NCBI GenBank assembly: GCA_963627615.1
Contig: CAVGBV010000027.1
Coordinates: 1 to 25,133 of the forward strand
DNA length: 25,133 nt
From: Faecimorpha sp963627615
Lineage (GTDB): Bacteria > Bacillota > Clostridia > Lachnospirales > Bianqueaceae
Direction of reading: 5' to 3'
Below the pieces are notes generated by a model. It saw nothing but the letters and a program-made list of their open reading frames with translations. It was not told the DNA's origin and searched no databases. The position numbers were made by a program, and so were the translations under genes. Numbering within the stretch: the first letter of the stretch is position 1; each line of letters starts with the position of its first letter. Positions 17,489 to 25,090 of this stretch are shown here, one piece after another.

Positions 17489-17887
17489 ATGAAGAAGAGA
17501 ATTCTGATTCAATACGCGGTGTATGGAGCGCTGGGGCTTGTGGCAGCGCTCCTTAGCGCCTCTTCCAGAGATCTCTGGAGTGCTGAGAGCGTGCAGGAGG
17601 TCTGCGGGATTCTGACCGATGCGTTTACGGTTCCGGGAGTGTTTTTTTCAGGGGCCGGAGGATTGAGCTGGATTGCTTCTAAGGGAAATTTTACGATTTT
17701 CCGATATGGTTTTACAACGCTTATTTCTCGTTTTACCCATCCCAAGGAGAAGATGATGCCGTATTATGAGTATACGGTCAAGCGGGATGCGGAGAGAAAG
17801 CCGTGGTTAAAGCAAGTGTTTATAACGGGACTGGTTTTTCTGGCGTTGGCCGGAATCTGCCTGGTGGTGTATTTTGTTATATATTGA
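17489..17887 (+). CDS. DUF3899-like small membrane protein
   Basis: 132-aa membrane protein of unknown function. It has membrane segments at about 6-24, about 45-62 (TVPGVFFSGAGGLSWIAS) and about 110-131 at the C-terminus. The central FTIFRYGFTTLISRF segment, followed by a polar loop with Pro-Lys, resembles the DUF3899 family, in which a similar YGF stretch precedes a basic loop. It starts four bases after oppF with no clear ribosome site, so it is probably translated by coupling and belongs to the opp transcript, which terminates just after it. A role as an accessory membrane factor of the importer is only an inference from position. Confidence 0.7.
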   Translation: MKKRILIQYAVYGALGLVAALLSASSRDLWSAESVQEVCGILTDAFTVPGVFFSGAGGLSWIASKGNFTIFRYGFTTLISRFTHPKEKMMPYYEYTVKRDAERKPWLKQVFITGLVFLALAGICLVVYFVIY

Positions 17888-17890
17888 GAG

Positions 17891-17917
17891 ACTCCTGCGG
17901 GAACGCAGGAGTTTTTT
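17891..17917 (+). terminator. Rho-independent terminator of the opp operon
   Basis: ACTCCTGCG (17891-17899), GGAA tetraloop, CGCAGGAGT (17904-17912), then six T (17912-17917). It starts three bases after the stop codon of the small membrane protein. Confidence 0.95.
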
Positions 17918-17935
17918 GTCCCTGAAAGTTAGCGG

Positions 17936-17964
17936 TTGCAATTTGGGATTAAATAGAATATAAT
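17936..17964 (+). promoter_or_regulatory. Sigma-A promoter for cysE-mrnC-rlmB-sigH
   Basis: TTGCAA (17936-17941), 17-base spacer, TATAAT (17959-17964). The predicted leader is only about 27 bases, leaving no room for a T-box or other riboswitch before cysE. Confidence 0.78.
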
Positions 17965-17997
17965 ACAAAAAGATAGAGTAAGAAGGAGGGGGCACGT

Positions 17998-18645
17998 TTG
18001 AAATTCTGGGATTTCTGGAAGGAACAATCGGCAGTCATTCTGGAAAAAGACCCGGCGATCCGTACCAAATGGGAGGTATTTTTATATCCAAGTTTTCGGG
18101 CGCAGTGGAGCCATAGAAGAGCACACAGACTGTATCAAAAGGGGCATTATTTCTGGGCCAGGTGGATATCCCAGCGGTGCCGCCGCAAGACCGGGATCGA
18201 GATTCATCCGGGGGCGAGGATCGGACACAGGCTGTTTATCGATCATGGCGCGGGTGTTGTGATCGGTGAGACAACAGAAATCGGCGACGATGTGACGCTC
18301 TATCAAGGAGTGACGCTGGGAGGTACAGGCAAGGAAAAGGGGAAACGCCATCCGACAATAGAAAATGGGGTACTGATCAGTGCCGGAGCGATGGTATTGG
18401 GATCTTTCAAGGTAGGAGAATGCTCCAGAATCGGTGCGGGAAGTGTGGTTCTGTCAGAAGTGCCGCCGCATTGTACCGTAGTCGGCGTACCGGGAAGAGT
18501 GGTAAAATACCATGGTACAGCGGAAGATCCGGGCCGTACGTTGGATCAGATTCATCTGCCGGATCCCTATGAGCAGGAGATGGATGCACTGCGTAGTCAG
18601 ATGCGCAGTCTGCAGGAGGAAATTCAAGAAGATAAGCGAGGATAA
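17998..18645 (+). CDS. cysE: Serine O-acetyltransferase
   Basis: Transfers acetyl from acetyl-CoA to L-serine, giving O-acetylserine for cysteine synthesis in the cytosol. 215 aa, the short CysE/EpsC-type form. The N-terminal helices include DPAIRTKWEVFLYPSFRAQ, and the WSHRRAHRLYQKGHYFWARW segment carries the catalytic-region His/Trp signature. The left-handed beta-helix has hexapeptide repeats GIEIHPGARIG, FIDHGAGVVIGE with the active-site Asp-His pair, TTEIGDDVTLYQGVTLGGTG, and the acetyl-CoA loop GKRHPTIENGVLI. The C-terminal tail is helical and charged. I use the TTG start at 17998 because GGAGGGGG (17985-17992) lies five bases upstream. The next gene begins two bases after the stop; the often adjacent cysS is absent. 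Confidence 0.92.
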   Translation: MKFWDFWKEQSAVILEKDPAIRTKWEVFLYPSFRAQWSHRRAHRLYQKGHYFWARWISQRCRRKTGIEIHPGARIGHRLFIDHGAGVVIGETTEIGDDVTLYQGVTLGGTGKEKGKRHPTIENGVLISAGAMVLGSFKVGECSRIGAGSVVLSEVPPHCTVVGVPGRVVKYHGTAEDPGRTLDQIHLPDPYEQEMDALRSQMRSLQEEIQEDKRG

Positions 18646-18647
18646 CT

Positions 18648-19085
18648 ATGTTTGTTGAAGCAATCGAGACGGAGCTTGGCAAGGAGCCGAGGATTTCGTT
18701 GATCAATCCGATCGCACTGGCTTTTGTGGGCGATTCGGTCTTTGATCTGTTTTTGCGGACAGGAATCGTTCTGGGAGAGGATGTTTCTCCTAAGATGATG
18801 CATCTGCATGCTTCGCATTTCGCAAAGGCGGAGACGCAGTGCCGGATGGTTCGTGGGATCTGGGACCGGTTAAGCGAAGAGGAACGCGATACGGTGCGGC
18901 GCGGCCGCAACGCCAAGGTCAATACGATTCCGAAACATGCGCAGATAGTAGAATATAAGATGGCGACAGGATTTGAGGCTCTGCTGGGCAGTCTGTATCT
19001 GCAAAAACAGCAGGAGAGGCTATGGGAGATTCTGGCCATGGCTATGGAAGTCGCCGGGGAGGATGAAACATGGAAGAACAGGTAA
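18648..19085 (+). CDS. mrnC: Mini-ribonuclease III
   Basis: Dimeric RNase III-like nuclease lacking the double-stranded RNA-binding domain; in Bacillus subtilis it matures 23S rRNA. 145 aa, the normal length. The catalytic core is visible: NPIALAFVGDSVFDLFLR carries the acidic pair of the first metal site, HASHFAKAETQ follows, and GFEALLGSLYL holds the second acidic residue. RRGRNAKVNT matches the family's basic strand region. Start: ATG 18648, with AGGA a few bases upstream in the end of cysE. The 3' end overlaps the rlmB start by 16 bases. Position between cysE and rlmB matches the Bacillota cluster, although cysS is missing. Confidence 0.92.
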   Translation: MFVEAIETELGKEPRISLINPIALAFVGDSVFDLFLRTGIVLGEDVSPKMMHLHASHFAKAETQCRMVRGIWDRLSEEERDTVRRGRNAKVNTIPKHAQIVEYKMATGFEALLGSLYLQKQQERLWEILAMAMEVAGEDETWKNR

Positions 19086-19816
19086 AGAATACCGTTATCG
19101 TTGGACGAAACGCGGTGTTGGAGGCGCTTCGCAAGGAACACGGGATTGAGTGTCTGTATACGCAGAGACAGCCTTATACAGGATCTCTGAATAAGGTGGC
19201 GGCGATGGCCAGACAGCAGAAGATCACGATCAAAGAAGTCAGTAAATCCAAGTTGGATGAGATGGCAGAAGGAGAAAACCATCAGGGTGTTGTGGCTCTT
19301 GTGCAGGCCTATGAATATGTCGAAGTGGAGGAGATTCTCCAGGCGGCAAGAGATAAGGGAGAAGCTCCGTTTTTGGTAATACTGGAGAGTATTCAGGATC
19401 CGCACAACCTGGGAGCGATTCTGCGTACAGCGGATGCCTGTGGAGTTCATGGCGTGCTGATCAGTCGGCGACATGCTGTTGGGCTGACAGCGGCTGTAGC
19501 CAAAACGGCCGCCGGTGCGGCTGAGTATGTACCGGTCGCCAAGGTCGGCAATATGGTGCAGACGATCGAAGCATTACAGAAAGAAGGCTTGTGGATTGCC
19601 TGCGCGGATATGGATGGCGAGACCGCAAGCAAGACGAATCTGAAGGGACCGATCGCGCTGGTGATCGGTGGAGAGCATGAGGGAGTCAGCCGACTCGTAC
19701 GGGAAAAGAGCGATTATATTGTCAAACTTCCTATGAAGGGACATGTGAACTCTTTGAATGCGTCGGTTGCGGCAGGAGCTTTGATGTATGAGATTGTAAG
19801 GCAGAGAGATCTGTAA
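19070..19816 (+). CDS. rlmB: 23S rRNA (guanosine-2'-O)-methyltransferase, TrmH/RlmB family
   Basis: SPOUT-class methyltransferase using S-adenosylmethionine; RlmB methylates the ribose of a 23S rRNA guanosine in the peptidyl-transferase centre. 248 aa. The N-terminal substrate-binding domain includes VIVGRNAVLEAL, the KLDEMAEGENHQGVVA linker and so on. The trefoil-knot domain has the three SPOUT motifs: ESIQDPHNLGAILRTADACG with the Asn-Arg pair, IALVIGGEHEGVSRLV, and KLPMKGHVNSLNASVAAG. ATG 19070 has GGGGAGGA at 19055-19062 inside mrnC. The assignment to RlmB rather than another TrmH-like enzyme rests on the N-terminal domain and the mrnC neighbour. Confidence 0.92.
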   Translation: MEEQVKNTVIVGRNAVLEALRKEHGIECLYTQRQPYTGSLNKVAAMARQQKITIKEVSKSKLDEMAEGENHQGVVALVQAYEYVEVEEILQAARDKGEAPFLVILESIQDPHNLGAILRTADACGVHGVLISRRHAVGLTAAVAKTAAGAAEYVPVAKVGNMVQTIEALQKEGLWIACADMDGETASKTNLKGPIALVIGGEHEGVSRLVREKSDYIVKLPMKGHVNSLNASVAAGALMYEIVRQRDL

Positions 19817-19842
19817 GAGGAATAGACGATAGGGGAATCGGT

Positions 19843-20496
19843 TTGGAAAATATAGAAGAAAAATTCGTTTTTCATCCGGAATGGGCCGAGAAGGCCGATG
19901 AGGAACTTATCAGGATTGCGCACAGCGGAGGCGGAGATGCTGCGGAAGCGGTAGATCTGCTGCTGGAGAGATACAAGGATCTGGTTCGGATCAAGACAAG
20001 ACCGTACTTTCTGTTGGGAGCGGATCGCGCGGACTTGATTCAGGAGGGAATGATCGGCCTGTATAAGGCAATTATCGCATATCAGCCGAGCAGGGACGTG
20101 GCCTTTAAGAGCTTTGCGGACCTGTGTATTACGCGGCAGATCATGACAGCGATCAAGAATGCTGCCAGAATGAAGCATTGGCCTCTCAATTCTTATGTTT
20201 CATTGAATCGTACGATCAATGATGACGAAGAAAAAGAGACGACGATGATGGAGATTCTTACGGCGCCGGGAATGGCGACACCGGAAGAGCAGATCATCGG
20301 AAGAGAAGAGATGGCCGCCATGCAGAAGGCTATCGATGAGCGCTGCAGCCGTTTTGAGCGTAAGGTTCTGTCCATGTATCTGAACGGGCACGATTATCAT
20401 CAGATCGCGGCGGCACTGGGAAAGACGCCCAAGTCCATCGATAATGCGCTGCAGCGGATCAAGAAAAAGGTACAGCAGATAGCAGCGGAGGTATAA
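19843..20496 (+). CDS. sigH: RNA polymerase sporulation sigma factor SigH
   Basis: Alternative sigma-70 family factor that directs early stationary-phase and sporulation genes. 217 aa, almost the length of B. subtilis SigH. Recognised stretches: YFLLGADRADLIQEGMIGLY (region 2.1-2.2), FADLCITRQIMTAIK (region 2.3-2.4), HWPLNSYVSLNRTI, the TPEEQIIGREEM linker, and region 4 YHQIAAALGKTPKSIDNALQ, the helix-turn-helix that reads the -35. The start is TTG 19843 with AGGGG at 19831-19835; no usable ATG precedes region 2. It lies 26 bases after rlmB, as in many Bacillota, but without the yacP gene that often intervenes. The next gene begins three bases after the stop. Confidence 0.93.
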   Translation: MENIEEKFVFHPEWAEKADEELIRIAHSGGGDAAEAVDLLLERYKDLVRIKTRPYFLLGADRADLIQEGMIGLYKAIIAYQPSRDVAFKSFADLCITRQIMTAIKNAARMKHWPLNSYVSLNRTINDDEEKETTMMEILTAPGMATPEEQIIGREEMAAMQKAIDERCSRFERKVLSMYLNGHDYHQIAAALGKTPKSIDNALQRIKKKVQQIAAEV

Positions 20497-20499
20497 GGC

Positions 20500-21862
20500 A
20501 TGTGGGTGCGGTGGACAGCGGATCTGATCAGCATTCTGAGCGTAATTGTATTATGGAATGTACTGCTGCCGGGCAGCCGTGACGGCCGTTTCACTCTGTT
20601 CGGAGGACGGATGAGCATCGGCAGACGGGGGACGGAGCTGTCGGTAAGTTTTTTTATACTGGCTTTTGCGGGTGGGATAGCGCTGTATTTCGGATGGGAT
20701 CTTCANNNNNNNNNNGCCAAGACTGCTGCTCGTATTTGCCGGAGTGACAGCGGTGATGGCTCTGTGTTTTCGGGGATTGCCACTCTCCTTTACGGTTTTA
20801 CATGCGCTTTTTGCGTTGGCGGTGACAGAATATCTGAAGCTGCTGTTCCGGTGTTTCGTACCCAGCGAATGGGAGGATCTGCTGGAGGTCTTACTGGTTA
20901 ATGGGTCTACATTCGGCTGTGTTTTACTGCTTCAATGGATCATCCGCAAGCATGGACTGGTTACACAATATTATGAGCATCGTCAGCTGTGCTGGGTGTT
21001 GATTGCCATTTTAGGTGTGCCGGTTCTGATTCTGTCACAGTTTCTGCAAAATACGGGACGGGAAAACCTGGGACGCCTTCCGGGTATGTTTATGCTGCTG
21101 CATTTTTTGATGCTCTGTCTCTTTGGAGGGACATTACTGGCGTTTCGTGCCATCCATGAATCGCAGAAGATCGCCGCCAATGAACGCTACATTCATGCGA
21201 TGGAAGATTATGTGGACAGCGCAAGAACCCGGGCGCATGATTACCGAAAACACCTGAATTATCTGCATGATCTTGTGATGACGCAGGACAATATGGAGAA
21301 GCTTCGCCAGGAGGTACAGAGCTATTATAAAGATCTGTCCGTGGAAAATCAGCTCAATGATATCCTGCTGCAGATCGAACATCCTCTGTTCCGGGCGCTT
21401 CTGTACGGACAATATGAGACGGCGCGCCGGGAAGGGATCACCCTCCGGGTTTACGCAACACCGCAGCTGCCGGATTTTCCACTGCCGGAATACAAGCTGG
21501 TTGAGATTTTTCAGAATCTGATGGATAATGCGATAGATGCCGTACGGGAACAGGAGCCGGAACGTCGGTGGGTCGGCGTTCATTTGGAGAGTGAACTGGA
21601 CGGAAGACGGCGTAAGCAGAGTATGATCATCGAAAATCCGATTCCGGGAGACATGCCCAGTATCGCGAAGATGACGGAGAAAAATTTTACAACCAAGAAG
21701 GAGCAGGGCCATCAGGGACTGGGATTATATCAGGTCTCCAAAGTGTTGGAGAAGAGCGTCGGAGAGTTGCTGTTAGAGGATCAGGACGGAGTCTTTCGGG
21801 TAGAAGTAAGCTTTGTACAGGAGGTGCCGGAGAGTGGAGAATCGAATTCTGTATCTGGATGA
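20500..21862 (+). CDS. AgrC-like sensor histidine kinase (GHKL family; interrupted by an N run)
   Basis: Membrane sensor of a quorum-type two-component pair. Joining the frames across N 20706-20715 with no missing bases gives 450 aa. The N-terminal half has about six or seven hydrophobic helices, as in AgrC/HPK10 kinases. The phosphoacceptor segment RTRAHDYRKHLNYLHDL places His243 as the likely phosphorylated residue. The ATP-binding domain has the N box NLMDNAIDAV (Asn near 336) and G box GHQGLGLYQV (near 400), and lacks the classical HisKA DHp sequence. ATG 20500 has GGAGG (20487-20491) eight bases upstream, three bases after sigH. The stop overlaps the regulator start by 29 bases. The ligand is unknown: no agrB- or agrD-like gene is in the window. 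Confidence 0.87.
20706..20715. other. Assembly gap 4 (10 N) in the kinase membrane domain
   Basis: The frames before (1 mod 3) and after (2 mod 3) require a true length divisible by 3. Zero missing bases reads WDLQPRLLLVFAG and keeps hydrophobic helix spacing, but larger multiples of 3 cannot be excluded. Confidence 0.65.
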
Positions 21863-22589
21863 TGAAGAAACAGAATGCGCCAGGATGCGGGCTATTCTGG
21901 AGAAAAGCTTTCCGGAACATATATTGGATATATGCCGGACACCGCAGGAAGCGATCGAGTGCATACGCGCCCATCGGTACAGTCTGTTTTTACTGGATAT
22001 TGAGATCGAAGGCACAGGGATTACAGGCATTCATCTGGCGGAGCAGATCCGGCAGACAAGGATCTATTTGAATACGCCGATCATATTTATCAGCAATCAC
22101 AGACATTTGCGCGGGAGGGTCCTGCAGAGGATCTGCAGTTATGACTTTCTGGTGAAGCCCTATAGTGAGGCAGAGCTTGTTTCTTCGGTGGGAGAGGCGT
22201 TAGGAATACCGGAATATCTGAAGAGAAAGTACGATCTGGCACAGAACATTCAATTTAAGATCGGAAACGTGGTCTGTCGGTATAATGTCAACGAGATCGC
22301 GTGTATTCAGCTGTTAAAAGGCGTGCTTACCATCATGCGGATTTCAGGAAAGGTAGAAGAGGTCCGTGCGGAACGGGGAATATTCGACGAGATCCTTCAG
22401 CAGCTGGAAGACTGTGGGATTGATCGGCTGCGCAGGATTCACCGGACGATCCTGGTGAATATCGATCAGATTCAGAGAGTGGAAAACGAAGGGCGGGAGG
22501 CGACGGTTTGGCTGTTTAACTGCTCACAGCCGCTTCCGGTCAGCCGTGGATTTCGTGACAATATCAAAGAAGTGCTGGATACGGAGTGA
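21834..22589 (+). CDS. AgrA-like response regulator with LytTR DNA-binding domain
   Basis: Transcription regulator partner of the preceding kinase, 251 aa. Receiver domain: acidic pair D9/D10 in ILYLDDEE, phosphoacceptor D55 in LFLLDIEIEG, conserved Lys108 in YDFLVKPY. The C-terminal half (about 145-248) is a LytTR domain: VNEIACIQLLKGVLTI, then EILQQLEDCGIDRLRRIHRTILVNIDQI, the typical His-Arg-Thr-x-Leu-Val-Asn segment, and PVSRGFRDNIKEVL at the end. I chose GTG 21834 because AGGAGG (21819-21824) lies nine bases upstream and the receiver begins immediately; the earlier in-frame ATG at 21813 would add residues unlike a receiver. Such regulators bind paired direct repeats; targets are not identifiable here. 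Confidence 0.9.
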   Translation: MENRILYLDDEETECARMRAILEKSFPEHILDICRTPQEAIECIRAHRYSLFLLDIEIEGTGITGIHLAEQIRQTRIYLNTPIIFISNHRHLRGRVLQRICSYDFLVKPYSEAELVSSVGEALGIPEYLKRKYDLAQNIQFKIGNVVCRYNVNEIACIQLLKGVLTIMRISGKVEEVRAERGIFDEILQQLEDCGIDRLRRIHRTILVNIDQIQRVENEGREATVWLFNCSQPLPVSRGFRDNIKEVLDTE

Positions 22590-22598
22590 TGACTTCAT

Positions 22599-22620
22599 GA
22601 GTTGGCATTTTTGCCAACTC
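22599..22620 (+). terminator. Palindromic stem-loop after the regulator gene, possible weak terminator or operator
   Basis: GAGTTGGCA (22599-22607) pairs perfectly with TGCCAACTC (22612-22620) around TTTT. It lies nine bases after the regulator stop and 11 bases before the -35 of the next unit. No T run follows on the + strand, so termination would be inefficient; a DNA-binding site for the downstream promoter is an alternative. Confidence 0.45.
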
Positions 22621-22631
22621 GCGGGATTGGG

Positions 22632-22660
22632 TTGACTCTGCGAATAGAATATGATATGGT
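22632..22660 (+). promoter_or_regulatory. Probable promoter for the nfeD-SPFH unit
   Basis: TTGACT (22632-22637), 17-base spacer, TATGGT (22655-22660) with an upstream TGA extended -10 (22652-22654). TATAAG at 22660-22665 is a second, poorly spaced candidate. Predicted start is near 22667. Confidence 0.55.
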
Positions 22661-22708
22661 ATAAGTGAACTCAGATCGGAGTATTTTATGGAGTCAGGAG
22701 GTGAGAAG

Positions 22709-23161
22709 ATGCCGGTATGGACTTATATTTGGCTGGCAGTGTTGATTGTGAGCATCCTTGTGGAAGCTGGGACGATGGGGCTGGTATCCATCTGGTTTGC
22801 CGCGGGAGCGCTGGCTGCCTGGGTGCTTGCGATGCTGGGGGTCGGCGAGTTGGTACAGTGTGCTGTATTCGTTGCTGTGTCCGCACTGCTGCTGATCTTT
22901 ACAAGGCCTCTGGTGAAAAAGTACCTGACACCCAAGATTCAGCCGACCAATGTGGATGCGGTGATCGGAAGGGAAGGCGTTGTCATCCAGACGATCGACA
23001 TGTTGGAAGGCACGGGGCAGGTAAAACTCGGAGGTCAGATATGGTCGGCCAAAACGGATGAGAATGTCAACAGAATCCCGGAAGGAACCATTGTCGAAGT
23101 GGTCCGGGTAGAAGGCGTAAAGCTGTATGTGAGAGCAAAGTCGGAACAGAAAGCAATCTAA
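22709..23161 (+). CDS. NfeD-family membrane protein (short form)
   Basis: Partner of stomatin-like SPFH proteins in bacterial membrane microdomains. 150 aa: three hydrophobic helices (about 5-23, 27-46, 51-68), then a basic stretch FTRPLVKKYL and a C-terminal OB-fold-like beta domain (GREGVVIQTI, GTGQVKLGGQIWSAK, GTIVEVVRVEGVKLYVR). It lacks the ClpP-like protease domain of the long NfeD form. I prefer ATG 22709 because AGGAGG (22696-22701) is seven bases upstream; the in-frame ATG at 22688 has no such site. The gene is followed 21 bases later by an SPFH gene, the standard pairing for this family. Confidence 0.88.
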   Translation: MPVWTYIWLAVLIVSILVEAGTMGLVSIWFAAGALAAWVLAMLGVGELVQCAVFVAVSALLLIFTRPLVKKYLTPKIQPTNVDAVIGREGVVIQTIDMLEGTGQVKLGGQIWSAKTDENVNRIPEGTIVEVVRVEGVKLYVRAKSEQKAI

Positions 23162-23182
23162 ATCAGACAGGGGGACAAGAGT

Positions 23183-24055
23183 ATGGGTTATATCATTTTA
23201 GCGATTATTTTACTGGTGCTGGTGATTCTGATCGCCAACATCCGTATTGTACCGCAGGCAAGTACATATGTAATTCAGCGGCTGGGCGCCTACCGTACGA
23301 CATGGGGAACCGGTTTCCACTGGAAGGTTCCGTTTATCGATGAAGTTACAATGAAGGTTAACATGAAGGAGCAGGTCGCGGACTTCCCGCCGCAGCCCGT
23401 AATCACTAAGGATAACGCGACGATCCAGATTGATACGGTTGTGTTCTACCAGATTACAGATCCCAAGGCATATACGTATGGCGTAGAGCGTCCGCTCATG
23501 GCGATTGCGAATCTGTCGGCGACAACGCTGCGTAATATTATCGGTGACCTGGAGCTGGATGCTACGTTCACTTCCCGTGATATCATCAACAGCAAGATGC
23601 GTACGATTCTGGATGAAGCGACAGACCCCTGGGGAATCAAGGTAAACCGTGTGGAAGTCAAGAACATCATTCCGCCGGCAGACGTACAGTCGGCCATGGA
23701 GAAGCAGATGAAGGCAGAGCGTGAAAAGCGTGAATCCATCCTGCGGGCCGAAGGTGAGAAGCAGTCTCAGATCCTGGTGGCAGAAGGTAAGCGTGCGGCG
23801 ATGATTCTGGAAGCAGAAGCCAACAAGCAGTCAGCCATCCTGAATGCAGAGGCTAAAAAGGAAGCCAAGATCCGGGAAGCAGAAGGTGAGGCAGAAGCGA
23901 TTCTGAAGGTCCAGGAGGCAACGGCAGCCGGACTGAAGATGATCAAGGACGTAGGCATGGATGAGTCGGTGATCCGCCTGAAGAGTCTGGAAGCTTTTGA
24001 GAAGGCGGCAGACGGACGGGCAACCAAGATCATCATCCCGTCGGAGATTCAGGGG
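23183..24055 (+). CDS. SPFH/stomatin-like (slipin, QmcA-type) membrane protein, 3' end in assembly gap
   Basis: Membrane scaffold protein, 291 residues visible. An N-terminal hydrophobic helix (about 2-19) is followed by the PHB/SPFH domain (IRIVPQASTYVIQRLGAY, FIDEVTMKVNMKEQV, FPPQPVITKDNATIQIDTVV, RNIIGDLELDATFTSRD) and then a long Glu/Ala-rich coiled coil (about 170-245) with repeated AEGEKQSQILVAEGKR-like units. The last visible sequence, KIIIPSEIQG, normally precedes a short tail, typically beginning LAGL, of about 10-30 residues. That tail and the stop codon are lost at N 24056-24065. ATG 23183 has AGGGGG eight bases upstream. It pairs with the NfeD gene. Confidence 0.9.
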
Positions 24056-24065
24056 NNNNNNNNNN
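24056..24065. other. Assembly gap 5 (10 N) between the SPFH gene and the next protein
   Basis: The frame happens to stay open through the N run, producing an apparent SPFH fusion. If zero bases were missing, the SPFH frame would end ten codons later and AGGGGAGAAG would precede ATG 24071 as a ribosome site. If sequence is missing, the SPFH tail and the next start both lie in it. Confidence 0.6.
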
Positions 24066-24070
24066 AGAAG

Positions 24071-25051
24071 ATGCCCCAGTATAATCTGGAGGAACTGAAC
24101 GAATCGCTTTCCAAGACAGAGGAGGCAACGCAAAAGCGGTTGCAGCAGTATTATAATGAGCTTGCCGCGCAGCCCGCCATGGAGGAAGTGCTGGAGGGAA
24201 AAATCAAGAACGAAACTGAAGAGATGAAAAAGACGGCGGAGCATCTGCAGGACGTACGCATTAAGATGCTGGCCGGAGCCGATGAGTTGGAGACAAGATT
24301 CAAGGAGATCCAGGCAAGTCAGAAAAAGCGCAGGATCATCCCGGCAGCTCCTGCCAATGCAGTAATCGATTATAAGGAAAAGCAGGCCCGGCATTTCGCA
24401 CAGGGTCTGAATATCTATAAAATACTGCTGGTGGCCATTCTGGCCAGTATCATCGGAGTGATTGTAGAGACGCTGTTCTGTCTGGTGGTGATCGGAGAGT
24501 GGCAGAGCCGTGTTGGTTTGGTCTATGGTCCTTTCAATCTCCTTTATGGTGTGGGAGCTGTTTGCCTGACGCTTGCTCTGTACAGATACCGAAACCGCAG
24601 TTGGCTGATCTCCTTCTTTGGCGGTATGATTGTCGGAAGCGTGGTGGAATACCTCTGTTCCTGGGGACAGGAGATGCTCATAGGGTCACGTTCCTGGGAC
24701 TATAGCAGTAGGCCGTTTAATATCAACGGCAGAATCTGTCTGTTGTATTCTATTTTCTGGGGAGTTTTGGGTGTCTTGTGGATAAAAAATATCTATCCCA
24801 GAATGGCGCAGGTAATTCTCAAGATCCCCAACCATGTAGGCAAGATCGCTACCTGGTGTGTCGTAGGATTCCTGATCTTGGATTCCATGGCATCTGTGAT
24901 CGCGGTCGGCCGCTGGGCGGCGCGTGTTCATGGTCAGGAAGCGTCCAATTCGTTCCAGGAGTGGGTGGACGAGCGTTTCCCGGATGAACGGATGGAAAAG
25001 ATTTTCCCAAGCATGTCTTTTGAGACGGTAGGACAAGCAGAAGAATCGTAA
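24071..25051 (+). CDS. PF06541-like (putative ABC transporter permease, CmpB-type) membrane protein with N-terminal coiled coil; start uncertain
   Basis: From ATG 24071 this reads 326 aa, but the true start may lie in the adjacent gap. Residues about 1-90 are charged and helical (EELNESLSKTEEATQKRLQ, then ETEEMKKTAEHLQDVRIK), a predicted coiled coil on the cytoplasmic side. Five or so membrane helices follow, the first at about 115-140 (IYKILLVAILASIIGVIVETLF). The membrane part fits the PF06541 family: GLVYGPFNLLYGVGAV, GGMIVGSVVEYLCSW, WDYSSRPFNINGRICLLYS, FWGVLGVLWIKNIYPRM. The family is annotated as a putative ABC-transporter permease, but its function is not established. It ends with TAA at 25049-25051. 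Location after nfeD-SPFH suggests a membrane-organisation context; this is inference. Confidence 0.75.
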   Translation: MPQYNLEELNESLSKTEEATQKRLQQYYNELAAQPAMEEVLEGKIKNETEEMKKTAEHLQDVRIKMLAGADELETRFKEIQASQKKRRIIPAAPANAVIDYKEKQARHFAQGLNIYKILLVAILASIIGVIVETLFCLVVIGEWQSRVGLVYGPFNLLYGVGAVCLTLALYRYRNRSWLISFFGGMIVGSVVEYLCSWGQEMLIGSRSWDYSSRPFNINGRICLLYSIFWGVLGVLWIKNIYPRMAQVILKIPNHVGKIATWCVVGFLILDSMASVIAVGRWAARVHGQEASNSFQEWVDERFPDERMEKIFPSMSFETVGQAEES

Positions 25052-25081
25052 GAAAAATGTAAAGAATACAGAAAATATATG

Positions 25082-25090
25082 TGGTATAAT
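25082..25090 (+). promoter_or_regulatory. Extended -10 promoter element at the right edge
   Basis: TGG followed by TATAAT (25085-25090) in AT-rich sequence 31 bases after the last stop. No good -35 is seen at 16-18 bases upstream. It presumably serves a gene beyond the window. Confidence 0.5.

Noticed and set aside
17965..17997. T-box or S-box leader controlling cysE
   Set aside because: The promoter leaves a leader of only about 27 bases, too short for either riboswitch.
22597..22635. 12-codon ORF (MSWHFCQLAGLG) after the AgrA-like regulator, considered as a signal peptide gene
   Set aside because: It lies within the palindrome, has no leader or AgrD-like C-terminal region, no agrB neighbour, and only a weak ribosome site.
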